Notes under the pieces: generated by a model
What the model was told of the DNA's origin: nothing
Seen by the model: the letters and a program-made list of their open reading frames with translations, nothing else
Database searches by the model: none
From: Saccharomycopsis fibuligera x Saccharomycopsis cf. fibuligera
Taxonomy: Eukaryota; Ascomycota; Saccharomycetes; Ascoideales; Saccharomycopsidaceae
DNA: 64,000 nucleotides
Assembly (NCBI GenBank): GCA_001936135.1
Contig: CP012810.1
Coordinates: forward strand, 1,426,001-1,490,000
Reading direction: 5' to 3'
Shown: positions 51,754-62,592 of the stretch, in pieces
Numbering within the stretch: the first letter of the stretch is position 1
Layout: each line of letters begins with the position of its first letter
Made by a program: the position numbers and the translations under genes

Positions 51754-52272
51754 TGAGAGCGAATTGAGTCCAGAAGTATTTCAAAAGAAGGCCGACAAAA
51801 AATAAAAAAGAATGGTATTGGTTGTTTAATCACTTATGTAGATTAGAAAGTGGTAAGATCAGGTAATTAAGTCTCTGTAGATATCGCTATCGGTGCTTTG
51901 TTTCTAATTTTGATTTTGATGGGTTGGGCAGCCCTGACGGCCAAAGCGTTATAAGCGCTATGTACCTATAAAGCCCCCGAGAATGATTATAGATATCTAT
52001 GAACCCAATCAGTACCAGATATATAGAGAAAACGGGGTTAAACTAGAGACTGGACAGGAAAGCTGATTACAGTATGGGCAAAGCTTATGTTATTTAGTAC
52101 AATAAAAAAAAAAAAAAAAATAGAAAGGCGAAGTTGAATTATGGCGCTAATATCATTTCCATGAATCTGATACTATGAAAACGCTGACTCAGATAAACCA
52201 AATCTCAGGCTAAAGTTTACACTTTATTAAAGGCTACCGAAAACTACTCATATATATCAAAAGCGCCAATTA
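51754..52272. other. Intergenic region upstream of the INA17-like gene
   Basis: 519 bp containing its promoter and the 3' flank of the P-loop gene. A poly-A run at 52104-52120. Nothing else is recognised. Confidence 0.5.
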
Positions 52273-55224
52273 CTAGTCATAATTCTTCTTTTCTGCTCTC
52301 TTGGCCATATTTTCCACTTTCTTGATATCCACTTCCTCGCTATTAGAAATCTTATCTCTGGTGGTCAACTCCTGCTTTATCGAATCCGAACTGTTAAACG
52401 TCGTTGCATAATTGCTCTTCATTCTTTTCTCCCACCAGTGCTTGTGCGAATCTTTGCCGAGATCCTGTAATGGAGTCGTGCTATTGAACGGACCATCATC
52501 GTTGTCATCATCGTCATTATTGTTTTTCTCGTCATTGTCATCTTCTCTGGTTCCTCCATGGAGGGTCATTTTGGTAATGTACTCCGGTTGGTTTTCGTGC
52601 CTGTTATCATCAACTTCGCCAGCATCATCACTTATATTTTGAGCATCCTTGGCATCATTTTGAAGCTGCTCTCTTCGCTTGTTGGCAAAATATTCCTGTT
52701 CTAGCAATTGCTGATATCTGCTCTTCTCCCCATAACCTTCGCCATAGGACTTTCTATTGCCGCCATAACTTCTTACACTTCTGCTCCCGGAGGGAGCAGA
52801 AGTGGCAAACTTGTAGTGACCACCAAGGACCAAATCTTTAGCTACCAATTCTCTAGTTCTACCTAACGACTCAATAGCAGAAACTCTTTCACACGTTTCA
52901 TCCAACAAATTATCAAATCCTGGTTGTGAGCAAATTTCATGAAATGCGCGCATCATAGGCACACTATCTGCTTTAACATGGGATGCCGAATCAATAGTGA
53001 AGATGTTCATATTATCGTATTTTTGAATATAATCTGGTCGTGTCATTACTTGTCTTGCTCGCCATAAAGGAAGCGATGGTAATTCATGGTCACGAAATAC
53101 TGGCAATTCCATGTTTCCGGCGCCTGCTGCGGTCGCTTCTTTGGCAGCTTTTGCTGCTTTAGCAGTTTCTGAATCATTTCCGTTTAACGGATCGTTTGAC
53201 AAATTATTTTCATTCTCGTTCTTTGAAGTCAAGCTCTTAATTCTTTCTCTATCCATGGTTACCAATTCTTTCGCTAAAAGCATTGCCGAAGTAGAAAACT
53301 TGCCTGATTCCATCACATCATCATCCATTCCTTCACCAAGTAAACCACACTGATTCAAAAACCAAGTCTTTTCCCGATCAATGATTTCATGACTTGCTAC
53401 AACCATATTTTTCTGTTTTGCCACTTGAGCAAGATGTTGAGGTCTTCCACCAACAAGATCGTAAATTCTATTAGCCAAAGCATCATCCAACTTCTCCCCA
53501 AAGTACCGATTTCTTGCTGTCTTGAGCGCCAGTAATGCTTGATGACGATTCAAATCTTTAAAGCTAATGACTTCCAATTTCGTACCTAGACCTTTTAATC
53601 TTTCATATAGCCAATAATCATCCGAGTTGATAATCATTGTAACTAGTCCAGCCCCACAAAGTTCTTCTGCCTTTTGTTGCAACAATTCAATCAAATTAAC
53701 CCCTTGTTCATCATTTCTGATCAAATGGGCAGCATTGATAAATAAAATTAGAGGTTTTTTGGTGCGTTTAACTCGGCGTATCGCCACTTGTTCCAACTTG
53801 CCAAACGCTCTCTCGATATCAAGAATCGCAGTGGTGTCTCTTGGTCCTCTGATGCTAAATAAGGACCCAATGTAATCTTCAAAAAATTCAAAGTTTAAAG
53901 CTTTGCCCAATCTAATTCTAAAAATTTCGGGGTCAGCATGAGCATCCATCGTGGTACAGTTTAAACCATTCACTTTACTGAAACTTTCCAACACGAGGGA
54001 TGTCTTTCCAGTGCCCTTTTCGCCAATAAGCAAGAAGTATCGTCCTTTAATTTTACCGCTAACTATATCATCCATCAATTGTTGTTCTGGTCGATATACC
54101 CAATTTTCACCATCGTTGCTAGCTCTTTCATGAATAGCTAGATCAAATGAAGTGTCACCAACGTCGAATGCTTTATCCATCTTGTCCAAGACATGACTTT
54201 CGTAGGCACGGTGATATGTTAAACCTGCAGCGGCAAGAATAGCAACTGAGGCAAATGTAATTCCTGCGGTTTCTAAGCATTTAAAAATGAATGAAGCAAA
54301 TCTCTTTTTACGTTCTTCCCATTTTCTTTTACGTTTTTGTTTTGGTGTTTCTTTTTCTTCTTCGTCTTCTTCCTCCTCTTCGTCCTCTTCTTCTTCTTCT
54401 TTTTCCTTTTGTTTCTGTTTTTGTTCTTGTTGTTCGTGGTGTTGAATTTGGGCGTCTTTGTTCTGCCTTTCTGTGTTCATATTGCTCTGTTGGTTGTTGT
54501 TGTTGTGCAAGTTGCTTTGTCGATCAATATTAGGAGGAGCAGGATTGCTAATGTTGTTGTTATCGCCATCATTTCCATCATTGCCTGAACCACCACTGCC
54601 ACTTAGACTTTCAATAACTTCCGCACCACCAGTAGTACCAGCCGTACCACCTGCTCCAATTTGATATGGACTCCCGCTACCAACACCAGCATCGACAACA
54701 CCACCACCAGGCCCCGGCTTTTGATAAACTCGATCCTTCTGCTCCACCAATTTTGTCTGCTTTACCACCTTGTTCTCATTTTCTTTCTGTTTGACTTTTT
54801 TCTTGAGTTTTTTCTTCTCTTTGGCAAGTGAATCGTTTTCTTCTTTTAAGTCTTCATTTTCCATGCCTTCGAGAGCATCAAAGGGTAAGAGGGGATTAAC
54901 ATTATTGGGGCTACTGCTATGGAATAGTCGCGATTGGCATTGTAATTGATTGTAAGATTGTAAACCTAGTAATTTCAGTCTTAATCGATCATGTGTAGTT
55001 GAGGTATATTTATATCTATATTGTAATTGTAATTTCGATGTTGATGATTGAGTCAATGTTAATGTTGACGTTAATGATGGTATGGATGATTGTGGTACTG
55101 TAGTGGACCTTATTATGTTGTTATTAGTATTACCGCTAACAGCAGCAGCATGAGCAGCAGCGCGGCGCAGGCCCTGAGTTCCTCGGGCAGCATTTGCTAC
55201 GCCATAAGCTGCAATCTGGGCCAT
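52273..55224 (-). CDS. Mitochondrial membrane-anchored P-loop (AAA/STAND-like) protein
   Basis: 983 residues. The N-terminus (MAQIAAYGVANAARGTQGLR) is Ala/Arg-rich with few acids, like a matrix-targeting presequence. Residues 120-300 are low-complexity, with Gly/Asn stretches, a Gln/Lys coil and an acidic Glu run (about 275-293). A Lys/Arg patch (297-308) leads into one membrane segment at about 311-336. The ATPase core has Walker A GEKGTGKTS at 401-409 and a Walker-B-like strand PLILFINAAH at 491-500, where the usual Asp is Asn. Next come a sensor-like MIINSD and helical HQALLALKTARNRYF and GGRPQHLAQVA segments typical of AAA_16/ATPase_2 folds. The C-terminal third is Asp/Asn-rich. No Saccharomyces gene name comes to mind. 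It is not Yme2, since I see no RRM. Confidence 0.75.
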   Translation of the reverse strand: MAQIAAYGVANAARGTQGLRRAAAHAAAVSGNTNNNIIRSTTVPQSSIPSLTSTLTLTQSSTSKLQLQYRYKYTSTTHDRLRLKLLGLQSYNQLQCQSRLFHSSSPNNVNPLLPFDALEGMENEDLKEENDSLAKEKKKLKKKVKQKENENKVVKQTKLVEQKDRVYQKPGPGGGVVDAGVGSGSPYQIGAGGTAGTTGGAEVIESLSGSGGSGNDGNDGDNNNISNPAPPNIDRQSNLHNNNNQQSNMNTERQNKDAQIQHHEQQEQKQKQKEKEEEEEDEEEEEDEEEKETPKQKRKRKWEERKKRFASFIFKCLETAGITFASVAILAAAGLTYHRAYESHVLDKMDKAFDVGDTSFDLAIHERASNDGENWVYRPEQQLMDDIVSGKIKGRYFLLIGEKGTGKTSLVLESFSKVNGLNCTTMDAHADPEIFRIRLGKALNFEFFEDYIGSLFSIRGPRDTTAILDIERAFGKLEQVAIRRVKRTKKPLILFINAAHLIRNDEQGVNLIELLQQKAEELCGAGLVTMIINSDDYWLYERLKGLGTKLEVISFKDLNRHQALLALKTARNRYFGEKLDDALANRIYDLVGGRPQHLAQVAKQKNMVVASHEIIDREKTWFLNQCGLLGEGMDDDVMESGKFSTSAMLLAKELVTMDRERIKSLTSKNENENNLSNDPLNGNDSETAKAAKAAKEATAAGAGNMELPVFRDHELPSLPLWRARQVMTRPDYIQKYDNMNIFTIDSASHVKADSVPMMRAFHEICSQPGFDNLLDETCERVSAIESLGRTRELVAKDLVLGGHYKFATSAPSGSRSVRSYGGNRKSYGEGYGEKSRYQQLLEQEYFANKRREQLQNDAKDAQNISDDAGEVDDNRHENQPEYITKMTLHGGTREDDNDEKNNNDDDDNDDGPFNSTTPLQDLGKDSHKHWWEKRMKSNYATTFNSSDSIKQELTTRDKISNSEEVDIKKVENMAKRAEKKNYD

Positions 55225-55963
55225 TGAGATATGGTATGGTCTATGGCAAGCGAGTGAATAAGAGATTTAATGAATTGACTGAGCGAGTGAAAATAATTGA
55301 CTGGACCTGGCTACCGTGGAACTGAATGTATGTTACACTGCGCCTACTAACTGAAATTGTTTACGTCCATCCAAGATTCTGTTTTGCCCGATTCAGTCAG
55401 TTCGCTCAATTTCCAATGTTTTGGTGTTTTGGTGTTTTGGTGTTTTGGTGTTTTGGTTTTTTTCGTTTCATTCGACTTACGTGCTGTGTGGTTCTGTGTG
55501 TTTCTGTGTGTTCGGTACCACAGTATGCGATAATATGTATAATGAGATATGATGAAGTGTATATCTGCTTATATGATGTGATCTAGGCATATATGCATAC
55601 ACAAGTATCTAAATGCAATTATAAGTAGAGTAACACATAGCTATGCATTCTATAACACCAAAGTACATGATGCGGCAGCGGAATTGCAAAAGAAACTAAA
55701 AAAATTCTGCATAAACAGTGAAGATCGATCTTCTGATCAGAAAGACTCTAGCGACTCAAGTGCTTTTTATAAATACTCAAAAATATCTCACGTCATTATT
55801 TCTAAATGTTCCTGTTTGATCTCTTTTGACACTTTTTGTCTTTACTCTTGCCTATATTCATATTCATCTGCACCGCCGATACTACCAATACTAGTTATAC
55901 CACTCAATCTACTACCATAATATCCTACAAATCAATCATCTAACCATTTGATTTACCCACCCC
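55225..55963. other. Divergent promoter region P-loop gene / 262-residue gene
   Basis: 739 bp with an 8-bp tandem repeat at 55417-55456. No gene is supported; a 78-codon plus ORF at 55684-55920 ends before the next gene and lacks any family signal. Confidence 0.5.
55417..55456 (+). repeat. Five perfect copies of TGTTTTGG
   Basis: An 8-bp unit in head-to-tail array, 40 bp, about 190 bp upstream of the P-loop gene start. Confidence 0.9.
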
Positions 55964-56752
55964 ATGTTTGACGACTGCATTCCTGTTCAGGACAAGAAGA
56001 GTCTTCAGCAAAGCGAACCCCTTTACCGTCTCTCGCTCCCTGGTCAGCTACGGCTCCCTCCAAACATTTACAACAATTTTTCTTTTGAAGATATTGAAAA
56101 GTCCTTCATTTCCAAAGATGATGAAAATTTCCACAATATTTGGCGATTTGATAATTTAGTACCTGATCGCTCCAAACGGTTCTTTAACGAATTTCCTCGA
56201 GTTGGTTCGAATTGGGATAGTGAACACCATACATACAATTCAGATTACAGTTTTATCTTGAAATGGTTTCCGGCATTTTCGCAGAATTTGTTTATTGCAA
56301 ACTGGCTCTTTCCGGACTTGGCCCAACAATACTTTCCACAATCACAGACATCGTCATCGCCACAACAAGCTAGTTCTCGACCGGCCGTTATTGGCAAAAC
56401 TCCAAGCAAGGAAAACACGCCCAAAGCCAACATTGAAGAAAATTTACATCACAATGAACATAACAAGAAAGTTATTTTCAATGCTAATCCGGTACCTACA
56501 AAATTTGAAAGAAACTTATGCAGCAACTTGAAAGGGAATGGTCTATATAATCGCAAAGGATGTTGGTCCTGCTATATCGTCAGCAACAACACTATTGACT
56601 TGGAACATGACGAATTTGGGCCCAAATTTTTTGTACGGTATGAAGATTGGAACAAGTGGAAGAAATTGATGAAGACAAAAGTCGTTGAGGCCGTGGAGGA
56701 GGATAATATGGAAAGAGCAGCTTTAATAAGGCGGATTTCGTACTCGGGATAA
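55964..56752 (+). CDS. Unassigned 262-residue protein
   Basis: Not recognised. Two ordered-looking parts flank a Ser/Gln/Lys linker (about 125-165). The N-terminal part is rich in aromatic residues (FFNEFPRVGSNWDSEH, FILKWFPAFSQNLFIANWLFPDLAQQYF). The C-terminal part has KGCWSCYIVSNN, FFVRYEDWNKWKKLM and a final helix EEDNMERAALIRRIS. No signal peptide, membrane segment or catalytic motif stands out. Even composition and a sensible length support a real gene. It precedes ELP6 on the same strand by 334 bp. Confidence 0.75.
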   Translation: MFDDCIPVQDKKSLQQSEPLYRLSLPGQLRLPPNIYNNFSFEDIEKSFISKDDENFHNIWRFDNLVPDRSKRFFNEFPRVGSNWDSEHHTYNSDYSFILKWFPAFSQNLFIANWLFPDLAQQYFPQSQTSSSPQQASSRPAVIGKTPSKENTPKANIEENLHHNEHNKKVIFNANPVPTKFERNLCSNLKGNGLYNRKGCWSCYIVSNNTIDLEHDEFGPKFFVRYEDWNKWKKLMKTKVVEAVEEDNMERAALIRRISYSG

Positions 56753-57086
56753 CTTGGCTACTTTTTATTACATTAACTTATACTTAATTGACTCTCTGTC
56801 TACTGCTAGATTCTTAGATTTGCTACCAGTAATACACAGTCTTCTCTCTTCTGTAATTGTAGACTATTGTAGATTATGGATAGACTATGGTTTAATTAGG
56901 GTCTGATCCAATGTTAAGCATTTTTGGTCACGAGCTCTGTGCTCCGCGGCGCCGACAGCGCAAAATTTGCAAAAGCTCTCAACATCGGAGCTGAGGATAT
57001 AGACATTGATGAACAAGGTAACACGGCTCATTAATCATCATTATAATCACCCCATCAACAGCACAATTGACCTACAATAGCATAAT
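56753..57086. other. Promoter gap before ELP6
   Basis: 334 bp with a short GC-rich segment (GCTCCGCGGCGCCGACAGCG) at about 56940-56960. Nothing else is recognised. Confidence 0.45.
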
Positions 57087-58253
57087 ATGACTTCCCGCCA
57101 AAAACAAGATCTAACAATATTTAGCGACAACACCCTTATCTCTCCGCAACTCCTTCAATCACAACATTACACTCCATCGCTCGCCTTAATTACCGCCATC
57201 CAAGGAACTTCCCCACTATGGCTCACTAATGCCCTAACTGAACAACTCCTCTTTGGTAAATGTCGCCTAAACTCATCAGAATCAATAGCTACTGCGAACT
57301 CTAATGCCACTTCTACGTTTACGGCAACCTCAACAAGAGGACCGGTTTCCAATGAGGCGATTGACGAAAAATTGCAAAACAGTCGGGAATCTAGTACGAA
57401 AGTGGTTTATATTTCCTTTAGTAATAATTTAAATTATTATGCGTATTATTTCAAACGGACCACAGGAATTGATTTGAATAGCAATGGCAATGGCAATAGT
57501 CTTTTGAATGACAAATATTTTTTCATCAATTGTTTTGATGACTTATTCACCACATTACTCAACAACGACATCTCTGAAGAATCAGTAGTTAAGTTCTTCA
57601 CCACACATATCCTCGACAAGATCGCCTCAATTGCGAGCACCAATGAGAACAACGACATTGTAGTATTTTTAGAAAATCCCGAATTTCTCCTCTCCAGCAC
57701 CTCCATAACCCCCTATTCCCTCCTCAAACTCATTCACAAACTACAGAAATTAGCTCAATTGACATTCATAATCAACAGTATCGATCAACCATTAATTGAC
57801 TTCAACACATACAATGATACACAGTCCATTGAGTTTAAAGTCACAAAACTATTGTCCCATTTGGTGCATCGTTGTAACTTGGTTATCAATGTGAAACCAT
57901 TGAGTACAGGGAGAGCAGATGATGTTACGGGGAATGTAACGGTGTCGAGGGGATTGCTTGAGTTGCAGGCTGTTGATCCTACTAATAATGGAGCTCAAGT
58001 GGTCTCAGCAACATCAGCAGAAGAAGGAGGAGTTTCGATTAATGGCACATTTAGATCAAGATCAAGAGTAAATGGGAATGGAAATGAGAGCACATCATTG
58101 GCAGCAGTGATAAACAATGCTAGAGCTAATGCAAAAGCCTCAGGAAGAACACTTGGTGGTGGTGGTGGTAATGGTAGGGAGATAACGGTGGCGGAAAAAG
58201 AGTATTTGTTTCATGTTAAGAAGGACGGGAATGTTGATTTGTTTTATAAATGA
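57087..58253 (+). CDS. ELP6: Elongator subunit Elp6
   Basis: 388 residues (Saccharomyces 273). Matches to yeast Elp6: RQKQDLTIFSDNTLISP at the start, SPLWLTNALTEQLLFG, an IVVFLENPEFLLSS strand, VNVKPLSTGRADDVTGNVTVSRG-type motif (in part LSTGRADDVTG) and the C-terminal VAEKEYLFHVKKDGNVDLFYK-type end (in part EKEYLFHV). Elp4-Elp5-Elp6 form a hexameric RecA-like ring that binds tRNA for wobble-uridine modification by Elongator (family knowledge). As usual for Elp6, no Walker A is seen. Added Ser/Thr/Asn inserts lie at about 68-98 and 290-365. Confidence 0.88.
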   Translation: MTSRQKQDLTIFSDNTLISPQLLQSQHYTPSLALITAIQGTSPLWLTNALTEQLLFGKCRLNSSESIATANSNATSTFTATSTRGPVSNEAIDEKLQNSRESSTKVVYISFSNNLNYYAYYFKRTTGIDLNSNGNGNSLLNDKYFFINCFDDLFTTLLNNDISEESVVKFFTTHILDKIASIASTNENNDIVVFLENPEFLLSSTSITPYSLLKLIHKLQKLAQLTFIINSIDQPLIDFNTYNDTQSIEFKVTKLLSHLVHRCNLVINVKPLSTGRADDVTGNVTVSRGLLELQAVDPTNNGAQVVSATSAEEGGVSINGTFRSRSRVNGNGNESTSLAAVINNARANAKASGRTLGGGGGNGREITVAEKEYLFHVKKDGNVDLFYK

Positions 58254-58954
58254 AGAACTCTTTAAACTAATAAACAAACGAATAAATGAATAAAGAAACG
58301 ACTAGATTCATGAGTAGGTAAGTAGGTGTGTGTACAGAAATAAGCTGAGGTAAATGATTAATACTGTGACATAAAGTGCGTATTTGAATTATAGTCAAAA
58401 TTTCATAGGAATACTTAGATTAATGTTGACGTTAGTGTCGAAGAAAAGACAAGTAATAAGGCATCGAGCACCACTAATCAAGAGTAATGGTGACGATTAG
58501 CTAGCATCTGATAGCTATCCGGGTATTACATTATTACGATAATACAGCACCTAGATAACCTAAAATACAATGCAAAATATTAATAAGAATTTTGTTTTTT
58601 ATATACTTCACATTTTTTTTGTACAATTTTTTTGTACAATTTTTTTTTATTTCAAATCATTAGATTTGATAAAAGGATATATAACCTGCGTATTCTCAAA
58701 GGATTCAGATTAGGTCGGCGTAAAAATTCGGTTAGCATGATAGCCTCAATTAACCAACGCTTGATGAAATGCCACTAATAAAAATTAATTTAGCCATATT
58801 GTAGAATAATCAACAGTCAATTTGAACATTTGTTGAAACAGCTCAAAATGAATCTTTGGTCCTAACAGCGCAACAAGAATCATTTTCAGTGGTACTAATG
58901 CCCGCTGTTGCCCTAAACATTTTCGTCATTCATTAAGCTCAGTCACTCACTCAT
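58254..58954. other. Convergent intergenic region ELP6 / ATM1
   Basis: 701 bp of 3' flank. Two tandem TTTTTTTGTACAA units at about 58613-58641. No gene is supported. Confidence 0.5.
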
Positions 58955-61198
58955 TCAGTTAACAACCGCCTCCTTTAACTTTTGCTTCTTTGCCTCAATT
59001 CTCTTTCTCTCCCTCTCGAGCAACTCTTCTTCCAAATCCAAATTCTCCTGGATATTCCATAACTCGCCGTACAAGGATCCCTCCTGCTTCAACAACCCAA
59101 AGTGTGTCCCCTCTTCTTTCAACTTGCCTCTCTCCAACACAATAATCTTATCTGAATCAGCAATCGTTCTCAACCGATGAGCAATGGAAACAGAGGTAAT
59201 GTTTCCCTCCAACCCTTCTTGTTCAAAAAGGGCTTTGATCTCCTTGAGTAAAGCTTGCTCAGTATGTGTATCTAGTGCAGACGTAGCTTCATCAAAAAAT
59301 GCAATTGGCGCCTTCTTAAGCAATAACCTAGCAATGGCTAATCTTTGCTTTTCACCACCACTAATCATCATTCCTCGTTCTCCAACAACGGTGGCTAAAC
59401 CTTCAGGAGAATCTTCGATCAAAGTGTTAAGTTTGACTTTGTTAATAATTGAGCGAATTTCATCATCTTTGGCGTCAAGTCTGCCGTATCTTATATTTTC
59501 CAATATCGTATCGTTGAATAATGGTGTTTCTTGAGGCACAACGCCGATAGCTCTACGAAGACTGTCTAAAGTCATGGAACGGATATCTTGGCCATTAATA
59601 AGAATTCTTCCGCTATCCACGTCATAAAAACGAAAAATTAACTTGAGTACTGTAGATTTACCACTTCCTGAAGGACCAACAATGGCTACTCTTTCCCCCG
59701 CAGGAATGGTAAAGGAGACATTGTCCAAGATTTTCCGATTTGGGTTATATCCAAAACTAACGTTTTCAAAAACAATTTCCGGTCCCTTAGTTAATGTAGG
59801 TAATGGCTTGGCATAAGGTAAGTTTTGGATCTTGATTGGCTGGTTATTCAAGCTGAATAGCGTCTCCATATCAAGCAAAGATTGTTTTAATTCACGATAC
59901 ACCGAGCCTAAAAAGTTTAACGGTACTGATAGTTGGAAAACCAATTGATTAATTAACACCAAATCGCCAACAGTTAGACTTCCATTAGCTACCCCATTAC
60001 AAGCCATGTACATCATTGCCGTTAATGCTGAAGTAAAAATCAAATTTTGCCCACTGTTTAAAAACGCTAATGATGTAGCAACTTTAATTTGTGCATTTTG
60101 GTACTTTACCAACGCATCATTATACTTGCTTACTTGAAATGCTTCGTTGTTAAAATATTTCACGGCTTCATAATTGATTAATGAGTCCAATGCCACGCTA
60201 GCAGCTTGATTATCGGCCTTGTTGGCCTTACGGCGGAATCCGGTTCTCCAAGTAGTTGTCTTGATGGTAAAAATTGAATAAGCGAGCATTGTCAATAATG
60301 TCACCGTTGCGAATTGGCCACCATAGTTATAAGTTAAGATACCACAAACCATGGAAATTTCAAAAGTGATGGGCAAGATATGGAACACCATTGCGGTTAA
60401 CACGTACGAAATACCTTTGGTTCCTCGATCAATGGCTCTTGTTAAACCCCCAGTTTGCTTAGATAAATGGAAGCTTAAGTCGAGATTAAGTAAATGGGTG
60501 AAAGTGTCATTAGCGATTTTCTTAATTGCGGTTTGTGCAACTCTGGCAAAGATAGCATTACGCAATTCACCGAAAAGCACAGCACCGAATCTAGCACCAC
60601 CATAAGCGACAATCAACCCACCAGCGATAGTGGTAACTGTGCCAATTTCATTAAGCCAATCGATATTCATTGCATCAATGATACTTTTGAAGAAAAAAGG
60701 AACTTGCACGTTAAGAAGTTTGGAAAAAACAAGCATGGAAAGTGCAAGGATAACACGCACTTTGGCATTGGTGTTTCCCTTGGGCCATAGTTTTCCAAGA
60801 AGCTCTTTAATTATGTTAAGTTGCGGCACTGATAGAGATAATAACTGCTGTTTTGGCTTTGCTTCTGGTTCAGGTTTCGGTAAATTGTCCACCTTAATGT
60901 CCTTGGGCAGTGGGTTCTGTTTTGGATATAGAGGTTTGGTCTTGGTGTGGAATTTTGTCGAAAATATAATTGAAGTAACTGGTTTGTCATTCTGCACTAC
61001 ATTTTTTTTGCCAGCAGACCATGGTCTGCTGGCAATTGATGATGAATTGTTGACGGTAGATCTGCTGAGGGTGCGATGAATATGAATGGATGATCCCCTC
61101 GGGGCAAACGTGTGCTGGACTCTGGCATGGGAAGCGGTTGTAAAGTGCCGAGCAAGGCCTGCAGCGGAATGCCACACGGGCTTCTTGGGCAAGAGCAT
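58955..61198 (-). CDS. ATM1: Mitochondrial ABC transporter Atm1 (Fe-S/glutathione sulfur export)
   Basis: 747 residues from the ATG at 61198. A presequence ([26 protein letters not shown]) is followed by six membrane helices (about 170-440) and one nucleotide-binding domain. Walker A is GPSGSGKST, the signature [12 protein letters not shown], Walker [13 protein letters not shown] and the H-loop SIAHRL. The half-transporter form dimerises in the inner membrane and exports a glutathione-linked sulfur or Fe-S species for cytosolic Fe-S assembly (family knowledge). [19 protein letters not shown] is a characteristic Atm1/ABCB7 segment. An in-frame ATG at 61270 adds 24 hydrophobic residues. I prefer 61198 because it gives a typical presequence and an ACAATG context. 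Length then fits yeast Atm1 (690) plus a Ser/Pro-rich spacer. Confidence 0.93.
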   Translation of the reverse strand: MLLPKKPVWHSAAGLARHFTTASHARVQHTFAPRGSSIHIHRTLSRSTVNNSSSIASRPWSAGKKNVVQNDKPVTSIIFSTKFHTKTKPLYPKQNPLPKDIKVDNLPKPEPEAKPKQQLLSLSVPQLNIIKELLGKLWPKGNTNAKVRVILALSMLVFSKLLNVQVPFFFKSIIDAMNIDWLNEIGTVTTIAGGLIVAYGGARFGAVLFGELRNAIFARVAQTAIKKIANDTFTHLLNLDLSFHLSKQTGGLTRAIDRGTKGISYVLTAMVFHILPITFEISMVCGILTYNYGGQFATVTLLTMLAYSIFTIKTTTWRTGFRRKANKADNQAASVALDSLINYEAVKYFNNEAFQVSKYNDALVKYQNAQIKVATSLAFLNSGQNLIFTSALTAMMYMACNGVANGSLTVGDLVLINQLVFQLSVPLNFLGSVYRELKQSLLDMETLFSLNNQPIKIQNLPYAKPLPTLTKGPEIVFENVSFGYNPNRKILDNVSFTIPAGERVAIVGPSGSGKSTVLKLIFRFYDVDSGRILINGQDIRSMTLDSLRRAIGVVPQETPLFNDTILENIRYGRLDAKDDEIRSIINKVKLNTLIEDSPEGLATVVGERGMMISGGEKQRLAIARLLLKKAPIAFFDEATSALDTHTEQALLKEIKALFEQEGLEGNITSVSIAHRLRTIADSDKIIVLERGKLKEEGTHFGLLKQEGSLYGELWNIQENLDLEEELLERERKRIEAKKQKLKEAVVN

Positions 61199-62592
61199 TG
61201 TGATAGCTAGTTGGAGGAGAGCAGTTTTTGGAAAGCTGATGTAGATGAGTAGTTGTATCAATATTAACATATTAATGTCCTTTGGGGAATTGTCGATGGT
61301 GATCTGTGTTACGAGCCCTGTGATGTGTCGGGATTACCAGCGGTCATTTGCCATGGCGAATCTTGAGGATTCTGCCATTGGACGAGAATGTTAAAGCGAA
61401 GAACAGTCAGTAAACCGATGATGTTGAACAGGAAGAAGTAAGAAGAATTTAGTGAATACTTATGAAAGGGGTCTGTGCTTGGCTTAGTGACCTCAAAGTA
61501 CAGTGGCTATATGATATTAGGTTTAGTTGATATTTTCATTACAATCAAAAATCAAAGCTACCACACACGAAAACTATCATTAATTGAGGTCAGCTAAGCA
61601 GTGCAATCTAAAGTAGTACGTCAGTAATCCTTGTGCCTCCTAGAGAGTTTGCCTAGCACTTCCGGACCCAAACTTTGACGTGGTGAATTAGACTTTCCAA
61701 GGCAGCAGTCAATACGTAGACAGCGTAGCTAGCTTTCTAATATCGCTTTCAATAGTTTATGTTGGAACACACTTTGCATGTTTGCAATAAATTGTAAACA
61801 AGATTAACAATAGTTGTAAAACTTAAAAATAAAGAGTCAGAAGCAAATATTGAAAGCAGCGAGTTTCATAGTGCTATACTTTTACTGTTAAAATTTAATT
61901 TTATCAAAAGATAACTCACGTATTCATATTTTGCAAAAACTTTACGTTTCGCAATACAACCCTGGATTAATACAATGCAAATATGCAAAATATTAGTATT
62001 TGTCAAAGCATCTAGCTTCCGGATCGTAAGTGAGGAAACTGACGTGTTAAGATAAGTTCTAAATCAGAGAAGTAGGAGTTTTAGATATCTGCATTTCATT
62101 CTGACAGACACACACATATCAATAGGACCATCTTGGCTATTATCACCGTTGTCACTGTAACTATTAACAAGCAATTTTTTTTTTAATCCCTAACAAGGAA
62201 GACAGGTAAATTTGAGGAACTCAGCAAGTCAAGTCAGCTAAGATAGAGCCAAAGCTTTCTGCATATTTCATTGGTCTGTGACTTGCTGGTACACATGGGG
62301 CAATGATAATAATAGTAATAACTTTGTAGCTTCTAACTCTATATCACCGTATGACTTAAAATTGTATATATTGTCACTGTTTGTATTTAATACCGCCTTT
62401 ACTGCTGACAAATTTCATTGCAATCGTTTTCTTTAATCCCAAAAAAATTTACCCATAACTCACGTAACATGTTCTACGATTCCTTGCCATCAACTTTATG
62501 TCCATGTAGTGTATTTCAATCCCTGCATATACACTTCTATCCAACCACCTTATATACACTTCCTTCATTAACGTTACTTCTAACAGCATCCC
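61199..62592. other. Intergenic region ATM1 / MRM1
   Basis: 1.4 kb holding the ATM1 promoter and MRM1 3' flank. I scanned it for tRNA-like A and B boxes and found none convincing. No gene is supported. Confidence 0.5.
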
